A DNA stretch of 64,000 nt from Amphibalanus amphitrite (lineage: Eukaryota > Arthropoda > Thecostraca > Balanomorpha > Balanidae). Made by a program: the position numbers and the translations under genes. Positions 44,721 to 56,691 of the stretch are shown here, piece after piece (the stretch's first letter is position 1; the number at the start of each line of letters is the position of its first letter). The stretch spans positions 806,001 through 870,000 of the forward strand of contig NW_024881598.1 of NCBI RefSeq assembly GCF_019059575.1, given 5' to 3'. The notes below the pieces were generated by a model. The model had not been told where the DNA came from, searched no databases, and was given only the letters and a program-made list of their open reading frames with translations.

Positions 44721-45905
44721 AACACCGGCTGCCGAGTGCCAACAGCTGCGTGCGCTGGCGCCGACGCGTTGTGGGCCGCGCTGCTGACGCTCAAGCTGCG
44801 ATATCAACCATCTATGAATAAGTGGCAGCGGTGGCGGCTTGTCAGTTGTTAACGTGCCTTTGCAGACGTTGTGAATAGCCCGCGTTGGAATCGCATGGTT
44901 GGCAACACCACGCAAGCTAAAATGGGCTTCCTTTATGAACCTACTTTTTAAGCATTGTAGCCTTTATAATTTTGGATGTTTTGCTGTAGGTATTGTTTTC
45001 TACATATATACTATATAGGCACTCACGTGCTTTGAATCGCGCAATGCAATTGAACCATGGTAAAGACAATGATAAATGAACTGAGAGCTGACATGCCCGA
45101 TGCTTTGTGTGTGTGTGTGTGTGTGTTTTTTTTTTGCGAGTCGATAAAAGTGGTTTTGGACACCGGATGAGTTTTTAGGGGTGTGGTGAGGGGGAATGTA
45201 ATTCCACAGACCTTTTGTCAGATTCACCAATGCAATAGGTCTGTGACTCTGTGCGGTATTTAGATATCAGAGCATTCTTTGAAAGTCGTGAATAGGGCAA
45301 CGGAGTACCTATAGCCGTGATATCCCCTCACAAAAACTTCTTTTAAATAACCGGGGATAAGTACATAAGCAGAGTAAATGCTATTACGAACACCTATCAC
45401 AATGCTGAGCGAATAGGAAAATCTATAGATGGAGAATTGTGCCGCGTTACGGGTGCTCGGGCGCAGCCAATCCAGCGTTACCCCAGCGGTGACCTTGACC
45501 CGCATCGTCTGTCTCGGCTCCAAAGCCAAACCGGCGTGGAATTGGGAGCGCTCGAGCACTCATGGTCCAGCGCAATTCTCCACCTGAATCCATTCCTGAT
45601 ACACATTTGCTTGCTCATAGTCATGTAACCCCGGTAAATTCATCTAACTTTCATATTGGTCGCTCCATAGACAGATGGCCACAGATATCAACTTAAAAGG
45701 CCATTGTTGCATTCATTTAGTGGAGATCATTAAAGAGCCGTGATAGGCCACAAGTCGCGTGACATCATACGTGTAACAACCAATGACGTCGGCCTGCAAA
45801 ACCCAATGGAAGCGGCTAGCAGCGTGCAATAAAACAGGGCGCTGCTTTCTAAATGTCTGTCGTGCGCCATAAATGAATATATCCTTTGTAGCGTGGCAAC
45901 TCAGT
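44721..45905. other. Unassigned sequence with a (GT)n tract
   Basis: Contains (GT)10 followed by a T run at 45106-45136. No coding frame or terminal repeats are recognised. Confidence 0.4.
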
Positions 45906-45906
45906 A

Positions 45907-47250
45907 GGGTAGGGTGGGGTAATTTGAACATGTGGGGCAATTTGAACATAGTGTGAATAACAGAAAATTACGGAAAATCCATAAGTGGCATGACAATAAG
46001 ACCAATGGGAGAAATTATCGTAACTAAAAGGGCTATCATATGAACGGGGTTTAAAGTTTCAGGGAATGAAGATGTTGACGCACAGTGTAAAAAATCAATT
46101 TCGCAAGGAAAAACGCCTAACAACACGTCATTGCAACTTCATTGCAGCGCAAAATCTTGCATTGCTAGCGCCTAATACGCAACGGCTTTTGTTGCATAAT
46201 GACCTAATCAGTGCCTTCAATCCAAGAAATTTGCTTTTGAACCCTGTTTTTTTTTATAATGGCGAAATAACTTTTAGCGTGGGGTAATTTGAACATAGCG
46301 TGAGAATTTGAATGAAGACAGGGATAGCTCCGAAAAAAAAAACAACGCCCCCAGTTTTTTTGCCGATATTTTCGACCCAAGGCAGTAGCAGATAAGTGAT
46401 GCCAGTTTTAGAAAAGTTACGTCTAATATCCGTCTACTGTCCAGCATTTTTGTTGATTTTCCGTCCAAAAATGTTAAAGTCAACTATTTGTCCAAATATG
46501 TCCGAAAATTTTGCAGCTATCAACAATCAAAACCGTCATTTATATTGCTTATCATGTAATTTTACCAGCCGAAAAGTGTTCATTATATTGAGAGCTAAAC
46601 AAGCTTTCCATTCGCCAATCAATGCTGTGCACGATTACTTTATAAAAAGCGCTGAAGTGTAGCAAGCCACCGTCCAATGTTGTCCAGTCTGCTACCTTTG
46701 TCCAACTAATTCCGAATTGGACATTGGACAAAATTAGCACTCCAAATGTCCAGGTTTCGATTGGTACCACTTTAACAGATGTAGTACGGTTGGGAGAGTT
46801 TTTATCGAACAAAAATGATAGACGTTCTGTTTATTGAAGAGGGGCGAATTCTGTCAACTGACCGGTGTGCAGCGTGCAGATATTGCTACTCTGCAACTGT
46901 TATTTTTGCTGTTGTGTTGATTTTTCAAGTGAAGGTATGTTTAGAATTGTTCTGCCTATTTGTTTATGGGTCAAACAACATCGGTGCTGGCGAGACTATC
47001 GTTTTTATGACAGGTAAAGGCATTATGTTCAAATTACCCCACGGTGGGGCAATTTGAACACACCGTGACTTGGTGGAGAAGTGAAGCTATGCTATTCAAG
47101 GTATGCTCGGCTTGTCTAAAAATGAGGCTTGCATGGTGAAAGCAAGTGACACTTGCGCTGCTGAAGCAGTTTTTCTTCATCCAGGGTTGAACTGGAATTT
47201 GGTACAACGGAGAAGACGTAAAAATATGTTCAAATTACCCCACACTACCC
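45907..47250. mobile_element. GTGGGG-type TA element, variant GTGGGGTAATTTGAACA
   Basis: GGGTAGGGTGGGGTAATTTG at 45907 pairs with the complement ending at 47250 (GGGTAGTGTGGGGTAATTTG). TA lies on both sides (45905-45906 and 47251-47252). The motif recurs at 45931, at about 46279, and as a facing inverted pair at 47026-47062 (TTCAAATTACCCC, then GGGGCAATTTGAA). No coding capacity. Confidence 0.82.
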
Positions 47251-47278
47251 TATCTTTTTTAAACTATTGTACTGGTAT

Positions 47279-48443
47279 TTAACCTTCGCCCCAGTGGGGG
47301 GGGGGGGCATATGTTACCACCCTGTCGCGTTTTTCGCGTGTGAATAAAAAACCGCCGCTTGGGGTAGCTTTTAGTACATCAATTTTGGACAATGTGTGAA
47401 ATTTTTGACCCCAGGTCATGTCAGGTCAGGTCACCAGGTCAAGTTAACTGACCAAGCCTTAAAAAAAGTTTGCAATCATGTCCAGCCTGCAGTGTTTGTC
47501 AGAAAGGTTTTAAACTTGGTGGATTGCATGCTGTTATGGGAGCCTACAATTTGTATATCTCGGATTTTTATATCCGTGACCTAAGGTCAGGTCAGAGGCA
47601 TGACCTTTCCATTACAAGTCAATGGAGAAAAAAATGCCTCTAGATCCGTGTGTACGCATAGGAACAGTCCAAATATTTCAGAATCACAATGATTTAGTCC
47701 ACTCGTGATGACCAAGGTGTCATTTTTGCTGATAGCCTCTAGAAAGGTCATCCGAGGTCATTTGAGGCTACAAACAGTTTTTTGCCAATAACTCGCGATT
47801 GGAAAGAGATAGAACGCTGGGGATGGTCTCATTGTGTTTGTCTTGTTGAGACGCATCGACTGATATGCAACATGACCTTTTCCGGTCAGGTCATGACCTT
47901 GACCTGAGGTCAAATTTTTAAGTTGACCTTTCAAGGTCAAATTATAGTTCATTCGACGCGTCTCGGTGAGGGGAACACGATTCTGGCAATAGAAATGTCG
48001 TGGATTTTGTAGTCGAAAGTTATTGTCGAAAAACACTTTTCGTAAAAACAGCTATTTTTGGAGTTTTTGCCCGCTGGAGGCTAAACCGTTGACCTGAGGA
48101 CAATATTGATAATGATCTTTTCAAAAGAAGAGTTCAAAAGCTATCGATTGCTTTTCCATGCGTTTTTCTAGCTACCATAGTTCCTGAGATAGCGGCATGT
48201 TTTCTGAAAAATATAATGACAATTGGCAAATTTTGACCTTTGATGACCTCTGGTGACCCCAATATTGCTCTAAGGTGAAAAATGACCGAAATACTTTCAA
48301 ACGTACGTATTGAGAGCTATCGACTGCTTTTTACCGCGTCTTTCTAGCCCTCTTAGTTTTTGAGTTAGAGGTGGGTGGTAACATATGCCCCCCCCCCCCA
48401 CTAGGGCGAAGTTGGCTGAGACCGCCACTGGGGCGCGGGTTAA
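47279..48443. mobile_element. TTAA-type element rich in AGGTCA/TGACCT
   Basis: TTAACCTTCGCCCCAGTGG at 47279 and CCACTGGGGCGCGGGTTAA ending at 48443 are the ends, with long G or C tracts just inside and CATATGTTACCACC mirrored at both sides. By eye about 20 AGGTCA or TGACCT hexamers lie within 1,165 bp, including AGGTCATGACCT at 47888-47899. No transposase frame. Confidence 0.82.
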
Positions 48444-48950
48444 TTCAGGCTCATTACACCACGCAGGCACCGGCGACGCCAACTTTAACTGATAATTTGC
48501 GCTGGCGCGCGATTTTGGCCATTGCCCGGCTCGTTTTTATGGTGCGCGACATGTTTAGGTGTTCTCTTGGAAAACCAGTATACCTCAGAGCGTTAGGAAA
48601 CTAAAAACATCTGGTCCTCAACATTGGTAAGAAAGAAAAAATATCGGTATTCGGTGTACGAGTGCCCCCCCCCCCCTCACTAGGGCGAAGTTGGCCGAGA
48701 CCGCCACTGGGGCGCGGGTTAATAATTTCATAATTTTATAATTGTGCTTACGCTTTATGTTGATGTTAGTGATACATCCTTAGATAAAGTAAATCGATGT
48801 GATATTTAATAGAAAAATAGCAAACTAACGCACCATTCATTCGAAAGCTGGTAAACCTACTAAAAAGAACTACTAAAATTCCTGAGGAACCAAAGGATCA
48901 AATTGGTATCAAATAGATGCCTGCTATTCCGTCGTGAAAACGGCCATTAT
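48444..48950. other. Fragments: partial TTAA end and a GCCGTTTTCACGACGG end
   Basis: 48665-48722 repeats the last 60 bp of the preceding TTAA element (C-tract, ACTAGGGCGAAGTTGGC, GGCGCGGGTTAA) without a partner end. CCGTCGTGAAAACGGCC near 48938 is the complement of a stretch at about 37014, suggesting a MITE remnant just before the macrosatellite. The remainder is unassigned. Confidence 0.45.
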
Positions 48951-49514
48951 AAATCCTAAAAAGTACCCCGCCGCCCACGCCGTGTGCGACGTACGCACTT
49001 TGTGGCGCTTATTGCGGCGGCGTCTGTTGACCTATGGCCGTGAAATTTTACAGCGATGTGAGCCACCTTTACACGTAGCTCGTATTAACTTTTGGACATG
49101 ATGGGGCCGGGGGTGCGCCCGCGGCGCGTGCTCGCGTGCCCATAGGGTGAACATTAGAATCGGCAAAAACACGCTATTGCTCGGGAACGGTAAGGGCTAC
49201 GGGGTGAAATTTTCACTGCAAGTCGGACGCGTGCACTCATTTGTCGTATTAAATTTTCGAGGGGGTCGGTTCAGCGGTGTGCACGTGGTGGGGCCGCGAC
49301 CGGCGCCGAGCAGAGGGCACGTGCTTTAGGCTCAGTTGTTCGCTTAAAAAACTGAGTCATGGAAACAGACCCGGCAGGTCATTGACCTTTGACAACGAAA
49401 GCCGACACAAGGCACCGCTGGCCAAGGGGATTCACCAGAAAATACAATTAACTTATTTTTGCAACGTCTCAGCCGTTTCTGGGCCGATTTAGCTGAAACT
49501 TGGACTGTCGCTGG

Positions 49515-49650
49515 TAGGGTAGGGTAGGGTAGGGTAGGGTAGGGTAGGGTAGGGTAGGGTAGGGTAGGGTAGGGTAGGATAGGGTAGTGTAGTGTAGTGT
49601 AGTGTAGTGTAGTGTAGGAGTAGGGTAGGAGTAGGGTTGAGTTAAAAAAG
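49515..49650. repeat. (TAGGG)n then (TAGTG)n tract, unit 1
   Basis: GGTAG-phase pentamers change from TAGGG to TAGTG near 49588, then end in GAGTAGGG mixed units. On the other strand it reads CCCTA, which gives apparent Pro/Tyr/Thr/Leu frames that are not genes. Confidence 0.95.
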
Positions 49651-50386
49651 GGCCTAACATACAAAAGACTTGGACACCCCGCAACTATCGCTATTATATT
49701 AAAAACAGCTACCCAAATCTACCCAAATAATACAGCTAAAAATACAAGCTACTCACCCAAACTAATGCATCCGTCACATATAATTAATCAAAACATACAG
49801 TTATCGCGTAAACCTGTACCTCTAGTCTATATTATAAATCCTAAATAATCCGCCGCCGCCGTGTGCGACGTAGTCACTTTGTAGCGCTTATTGCTGCGGC
49901 GTCCGTTGACCTACGGCCGTGAAATTTTACAGCGATGTGGGCCACCTTTACACGTAGGTCGTATTAACTTTTGGACATGATGCGGCCGAGGGTGCGCCCG
50001 CGGCGCGTGCTCGCGTGCCCATAGGGTTAACATTAGAATCGGCAAAAACACGCTATTGCTCGGGAACGGTAAGGGCTACGGGGGTGAAATTTTCACTGCA
50101 AGTCGGACGCGTGCACTCATTTGTCGTATTAAATTTTCGAGGGGGTTGGTTCAGCGGTGTGCACGTGGTGGGGCCGCGACCGGCGCCGAGCAGAGGGCAC
50201 GTGCCTTAGGCTCAGTTGTTCGCTTAAAAAACTGAGTGGGCCGGCAGGTCATTGACCTTTGACAACGAAGGCCGACACAAGGCACCGCTCGCCAAGAGGA
50301 TTTGCCAGTAAATACAATTAATTTGTTTTTGCAATATCTCGGCCGTTTCTGGGCCGATTTAGCTGAAACTTGGACTGTCGGTGGTA

Positions 50387-50905
50387 GTGTAGTGTAGGGT
50401 AGGGTAGAGTAGGGTAGGGTAGGGTAGGGTAGGGTAGAGTAGGGTAGGGTAGGGTAGGGTAGGGTAGGGTAGGGTAGGGTAGGGTAGTGAAGTGTAGTGT
50501 AGTGTAGTGTAGTGTAGTGTAGTGTAGTGTAGTGTAGTGTAGTGTAGTGTAGTGTAGTGTAGTGTAGTGTAGTGTAGTGTAGTGTAGTGTAGTGTAGTGT
50601 AGTGTAGTGTAGTGTAGTGTAGGAGTAGGGTAGGGGTAGGGGTAGGGTAGGGTAGGGTAGGGTAGGGTAGGGGTAGGGTTGAGTTAAAATAGGGCCTAGG
50701 GTAGGGTAGGGTAGGGAAGGGTAGGGTAGGGTAGGGTAGGGTAGGGTAGTGTAGTGTAGTGTAGTGTAGTGTAGTGTAGTGTAGTGTAGTGTAGTGTAGT
50801 GTAGTGTAGTGTAGTGTAGGAGTAGGGTAGGGGTAGGGGTAGGGTAGGGTAGGGTAGGGTAGGGTAGGGTAGGGTAGGGGCAGGGTAGGGGTAGGGTTGA
50901 GTTAA
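50387..50905. repeat. (TAGGG)n/(TAGTG)n tract, unit 2, internally duplicated
   Basis: Two TAGGG-TAGTG-TAGGG blocks are separated by TTGAGTTAAAATAGGGCC at about 50679-50697, which is the normal post-tract junction. So the tract plus its junction was duplicated in tandem. The first TAGTG block is about 30 units long. Confidence 0.93.
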
Positions 50906-51077
50906 AAAAGGGCCTAACATACCAAAGACTTGGACACTCCGCAACTATCGCTATTATATTAAAAACAGCTACCCAAATCTACCCAAATAATACAGCTAAA
51001 ATACAAGCTACTCACCCAAACTAATGCATCCGTGACATATAATTAATCAAAACATACAGTTATCGCGCAAACCTGTA

Positions 51078-52255
51078 GGGGAGAGTGGGGTAAGACGCCC
51101 AGGGTGGGAAAGACGCCCCACCCCCTCTAGCGGCGAAACAAAGAATCGAACCCGGAAATTAATGTTCTTAGCGTAAAGCGGAAGCCTGCCTTGTTAACTG
51201 CACAAAAATTTGCGAAGCTCAGTTGGGCAGCGGCTGGCTGGTGAATGCATGTTTTTTATTTGCTGCTTTCAAAAAATATTTTGATGTCAAAAAATTGTAA
51301 ATATCAAAGAAGGTAGATAATTTTTGCGTCCCTTGCTATAGTCGTGATACATTAACATGCGTGTACTGTGTCCCAAACAGTTTGTTTCAGGGTGTAGTTT
51401 TATGGCTAACAAATTGTACTGATTTAATGTTACTTCGGTACCATGGGGTAAGATGCCCCCTGTCCTGATGGGGAAAGACGCCCCCCTAAATCCGTAGGCT
51501 GTCCTTCAAGCAGCCCGTCAAATCATTTAGTACATGTTTGTGATGAGAGACAAAAGCTGATCTGGGACTATTGAGAGTCCAGTACGGTCGGGTGCTCCCC
51601 ATGCCGCGGTCTCTCGGCCCACACAGCGACTTTTTGGGCGGCATCTGACTCTGAGAGCCCTCACGACGGCCTCTGTGGGCCCCATTATTGGCTCCAGGGC
51701 CCCTCACGACATCCTTCGAGGGCTCCCACGTTGGCTCCACGGGCCGCGCTGGCATCTGAGGTCCCCACGATGGGCTCGAGGGCCCTCAAGCATCATGAAG
51801 ACCTATAAGGGCCCCACAGTGGTCTCCGAACGCCACCACGGAGGCTTGTTTGGCCGCGCTGGACTATGATGGCCCTAACGATGACCTCTGAAGCCCCTTA
51901 CGACCACTTTTGAGGGCCCTTACGATGACGTTTGGTGTCTACTGCAAGCTCGAAGGGACTACTGATTCGTTCAGGCGATTCACGTGCCCATTTATGTCAC
52001 TTATAGTGCAGGGGGCATCTTTCCCAACGCCAGGGGGCGTCTTTCCCACCCTGTGGGGTAAGATGCCCCCTTTCACTTCTTCAGGAAAATGCTTAATAGC
52101 AAAAAGAGTTATCATATTTTAGGCACGAAAGTGTGATATTTTTGGAGAAAAATGATGTCGGCTTCCGTTGAAACTCCAAGTTTTTGCTTTCCGATCGCCA
52201 TTTTCGAATAATATATGACATAGTAAAACCCTGGGCATCTTTCCCCACTCTCCCC
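51078..52255. mobile_element. GTGGGG-type TA element, variant GTGGGGTAAGACGCCC, in macrosatellite unit 2
   Basis: GGGGAGAGTGGGGTAAGACG at 51078 and the complement at 52255 (its inner part is GGGGAAAGATGCCC) are flanked by TA. Other macrosatellite units read AACCTGTACCTCTAG without interruption, confirming an insertion with TA duplication. Internal copies lie at 51444-51486, and a facing inverted set at 52013-52071 (GGGGGCGTCTTTCCC, then GTGGGGTAAGATGCCCCC). A degenerate GGGCCCT-CACGA minisatellite lies at about 51590-51930. Confidence 0.9.
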
Positions 52256-52826
52256 TACCTCTAGTCTATATTATAAATCCTAAATAATCCGCCGCCGTGT
52301 GCGACGTAGTCACTTTGTAGCGCTTATTGCGGCGGCGTCTGTTGACCTACGGCCGTGAAATTTTACAGCAATGTGGGCCACCTTTACACGTAGGTCGTAT
52401 TAAATTTTGGGCATGGTGCGGCCGGGGGTGCGCCCTTGGCGCGTGCTCGCGTGCCCATAGGGTTAACATTAGAATCGGCAAAAACACGCTATTGCTCGGG
52501 AACGGTAAGGGCTACGGGGGTGAAATTTTCACTGCAAGTCGGACGCGTGCACTCATTTGTCGTATTAAATTTTCGAGGGGGTTGGTTCAGCGGTGTGCAC
52601 GTGGTGGGGCCGCGACCGGCGCCGAGCAGAGGGCACGTGCTTTAGGCTCAGTTGTTCGCTTAAAAACTGAGTGGAAACAGACCCGGCAGGTCATTGACCT
52701 TTGACAACGAAGGCCGACACAAGGCACCGCTGGCCAAGGGGATTCACCAGAAAATACAATAAATTTATTTTTGCAACATCTCAGCCGTTTCTGCGCCGAT
52801 TTAGCTGAAACTTGGACTGTCGCTGG

Positions 52827-52978
52827 TAGTGTAGGGTAGGGTAGGGTAGGGTAGGGTAGGGTAGGGTAGGGTAGGGTAGGGTAGGGTAGGGTAGGGTAGT
52901 GTAGTGTAGTGTAGTGTAGTGTAGTGTAGGGTTGGGTAGGGGTAGGGTAGGGTAGGGGTAGGGTAGGGGTAGGGTTGA
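52827..52978. repeat. (TAGGG)n/(TAGTG)n tract, unit 3
   Basis: TAGGG units, then about six TAGTG, then mixed GGGGTAGGG before the junction GGGTTGAGTTAAAA. Confidence 0.95.
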
Positions 52979-53741
52979 GTTAAAAAAGGGCCTAACATAC
53001 AAAAGACTTGGACACCCCGCAACTATCGCTATTATATTAAAAACAGCTACCCAAATCTACCCAAATGATACAGCTAAAAATACAAGCTACTCACCCAAAC
53101 TAATGCATCCGTCACATATAATTAATCAAAACATACAGTTATCGCGCAAACCTGTACCTCTAGTATATTATAAATCCTAAAAAGTACCCCGCCGCCGCCC
53201 ACGCCGTGTGCGACGTAGTCACTTTGTAGCGCTTATTGCGGCGGCGTCTGTTGACCTACGGCCGTGAAATTTTACAGAGATGTGGGCCACCTTTACACGT
53301 AGCTCGTATTGAATTTTGGACATGATGCGGCCGGGGGTGCGCCCGCGGCGCGTGCTCGCGTGCCCATAGGGTTAACATTAGAATTGGCAAAAACACGCTA
53401 TTACTCGGGAACAGTGAGGGCTACGGGGGTGAAATTTTCGCTACAAGTCGGACGCGTGCACTCATTTGTCGTGTCAACTTTTCGAGCGGGTGCGTTCAGC
53501 GGTGTGCATGTGGTGGGGCCGCGACCGGCGCCGAGCAGAGGGCACGTGCTTTAGGCTCAGTTGTTCGCTTAAAAAGACCGAGTGGAAATCATCAGAGCCG
53601 GGAGGTCATTGACCTTTGACAACGAAGGCCGACACAAGGCACCGCTGGCCAAGGGGATTCACCAGAAAATACAATTAATTTATTTTTGCAACATCTCAGC
53701 CGTTTCTGGGCCGATTTAGCTGAAACTTGGACTGTCGCTGG

Positions 53742-54298
53742 TAGTGTAGTGTAGGGTAGGGTAGGGTAGGGTAGGGTAGGGTAGGGTAGGGTAGGGTAGG
53801 GTAGGGTTGTGTAGTGTAGTGTAGTGTAGTGTAGTGTAGTGTAGTGTAGTGTAGGAGTAGGGTAGGGTAGGGTAGGGTAAGGGTAGGGTAGGGTAGTGTA
53901 AGGGTAGGGTAGGGTATGATAGGGTAGGTTAGGGTAGGGTAGGGTAGGGTAGGGTAGGGTAGGGTAGGGTAAGTTAGGAGTAGGGTAGGGTAGGGTAGGA
54001 GTAGGGGTAGGTAGGGTAGGGTAAGGTAGGGTAGTGTAAGGGGGAAGGGTAGGGTAGTGTAACGGTAGGGTAGGGTAGGGTAGGGTATGGTAGAGTAGGG
54101 TAGGGTAGGGTAGGGTAGTGTAGGGGTAGGGTAGGGTAAGGTAGGGTAGTGTAGGGGTAGAGGTAGGGGCAGGGTAGGGTAGGGGTAGGGTAGGGGTAGG
54201 GTAGGGTAGGGTAGGGTAGGGTAGGGTAGGGGTAGGGTAGGGTAGGGTAGGGTAGGTTAGGGGTAGGGGTAGGGTAGGGTAGGGTAGGGTAGGGTTGA
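53742..54298. repeat. Long mixed (TAGGG)n tract, unit 4
   Basis: About 560 bp of TAGGG with TAGTG, TAAGG and TAGGA variants. The 3' flank here (TTGAATTGAGTAACATCC) is the second type of post-tract flank, shared with units 7 and 8. Confidence 0.93.
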
Positions 54299-54717
54299 AT
54301 TGAGTAACATCCTAACTTATTAAGGGCTCGAACAACTCGCATGCATCACCATCATACTTTACAGTTCAATTAAAAGCAGTTACCCAGTTCTACACAAATA
54401 ATACCAATAAAAATGCAAGTTTCTACACCCAAACTAATGCATCCGTTTATCATACATATCAAAACATACAGTTATCGCGTAAACCTGTACCTCTAGTCAT
54501 CCTAAAAAGTACCCCGCCGCCCACGCCGCCCACGCCGTGTGCGACGTAGTCACTTTGTAGCGCTTATTGCGGCGGCGTCTGTTGACCTACGGCCGTGAAA
54601 TTTTACAGCGATGTGGGCCACCTTTACACGTAGGTCGTATTAACTTTTGGACATGATGCGGCCGGGGGTGCGCCCGCGGCGCGTGCTCGCGTGCCCATAG
54701 GGTTAACATTAGAATCG

Positions 54718-54885
54718 GGTAGAATAGGGTAGGGTAGGGTAGGGTAGGGTAGTGTAGTGTAGTGTAGTGTAGTGTAGTGTAGTGTAGTGTAGTGTAGTGT
54801 AGTGTAGTGTAGTGTAGTGTAGTGTAGTGTAGTGTAGGGTAGGGGTAGGGTAGGGTAGGGGTAGGGTAGGGGTTGGGTTGAGTTA
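54718..54885. repeat. (TAGGG)n/(TAGTG)n tract, unit 5, joined to a truncated unit
   Basis: The unit's unique half is cut after ACATTAGAATCGG and joined directly to GTAGAATAGGGTAGGG, losing about 370 bp that other units carry before the tract. About 18 TAGTG units follow. Confidence 0.9.
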
Positions 54886-55649
54886 AAAAAAAGGGCCTAA
54901 CATACAAAACACTTGGACACTCCGCAACTATCGCTATTATATTAAAAACAGCTACCCAAATCTACCCAAATAATACAGCTAAAATACAAGCTACTCACCC
55001 AAACTAATGCATCCGTCACATATAATTAATCAAAACATACAGTTATCGCGCAAACCTGTACCTCTAGTCTATATTATAAATCCTAAATAATCCGCCGCCG
55101 CCCACGCCGTGTGCGACGTAGTCACTTTGTAGCGCTTATTGCGGCGGCGTCTGTTGACCTACGGCCGTGAAATTTTACAGCAATGTGGGCCACCTTTACA
55201 CGTAGCTCGTATAAAATTTTGGACATGATGCGGCCGAGGGTGCGCCCGCGGCGCGTGCTCGCGCGCCCATAGGGTTAACATTAGAATCGGCAAAAACACG
55301 CTATTGCTCGGGAACGGTAAGGGCTACGGGGGTGACATTTTCACTGCAAGTCGGATGCGTGCACCCATTTGTCGTATCAACTTTTCGAGGGTGCGGGTTC
55401 AGCGGTGTGCACGTGGTGGGGCCGCGACCGGCGCCGAGCAGAGGGCACGTGCTTTAGGCTCAGTTGTTCGCTTAAAAAACTGAGTGAAAAGCATTAGAGC
55501 CGCGGCAGGTCATTGACCTTTGACAACGAAGGCCGACACAAGGCACCGCTCGCCAAGGCGATTCGCCAGTAAATACTATTAATTTGTTTTTGCAATATCT
55601 CAGCCGTTTCTGGGCCGATTTAGCTGAAACTTGGACTGTCGGTGGTAGT

Positions 55650-56365
55650 GTAGGGGTAGGGTAGGGTAGTGTAGTGTAGTGTAGTGTAGGAGTAGGGTAG
55701 TGTAGGAGAAGGGGTAGTGTAGGAGTAGGAGTAGGAGTAGTGTAGGAGTAGGGGTAGTGTAGGAGTAGGGGTAGGGTAGGAGTAGCGGTAGTGTAGGAGT
55801 AGGGGTAGTGTAGGAGTAGGGTAGAGTAGGAGTAGGGTAGAGTAGGGGTAGGGTAGAGTAGGAGTAGGGTAGAGTAGGAGTAGGGTAGAGTAGGGTAGGC
55901 GGGCGGGCGTGCGTTGCGGGCGTTTTTTTGCGGCGGTATTTGCGTTTTTTTGCGGTGTTTGTGTTTGGCGGCGGGCGGGCGGGCGTTGCGGGTGTTTTTT
56001 GCGGTGTCTGCGTTTGGCGGCGGACGGCCGTTTTTTTGCGGCGGTTTGCGGCGGGCGGCCGTTTTTTTTTTGCGGCGTTTTGCGGTTGCCGGCGGCCGGC
56101 CGTTATTTGCGGTGTTGCGGTTTGCGGCCGTTTTTTGCGGCGTTTCGCGGTTGGCGGCGGGCGATGCGGTTTTTTTTTGCGGCGGCGGTGTTTGCGTTTT
56201 TTGCGGTGTTTGCGTTTTGCGGCGGACGGGCGTTTTTTGAGTTTTTTTTTGCGTTTTTCTGCGGTTTTCGACGGGCGGGCGATTGTTTCTTTTTTTGCGA
56301 AGTTTGCGTTGGCGTTTTGCGCGTCTTGCGGTGTTTGCGTTTTGCGGTGGGCGGGCGGTTTTTCA
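55650..56365. repeat. Unit 6 tract: GTAGGA variants then a T/G-rich TTTTTTGCGGCG block
   Basis: TAGGG/TAGTG is replaced by irregular GTAGGAGTAGGG units (55650-55893). A strand-asymmetric block of T runs and GCGGGCGG/GTTTGCGG motifs follows (55897-56360), then a unique patch (TTCGACAAGCGCTGCCCGGG) before the normal AT-rich part returns at about 56430. No other unit has the T/G block. Basic or Phe/Arg-rich frames here are composition artefacts. Confidence 0.85.
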
Positions 56366-56691
56366 CAATTCAAGTCCCAACCTTCGGATCCGCAGTGCTG
56401 TTCGACAAGCGCTGCCCGGGCCCGCCTTACAGTTTAATTAAAAACAGCTACCCAAATCTACCCAAATAATACAGATAAAAATACAAGTCAATCACCCAAA
56501 CTAATGCACCCGTAACATAACAAATCAAAACATACAGTTATCGCGTAAACCTGTACCTCTAGTCTATATTATAAATCCTAAATAATCCGCCGCCGCCCAC
56601 GCCGTGTGCGACGTAGTCACTTTGTAGCGCTTATTGCGGCGGCGTCTGTTGACCTACGGCCGTGAAATTTTACAGCGATGTGGGTCACCTT

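Noticed and set aside
55600-56469. Lys/Arg-rich or Phe/Gly/Arg-rich frames of up to 257 codons
   Set aside because: They arise from the T-run/GCGG block and the pentamer tract and have no domain content.
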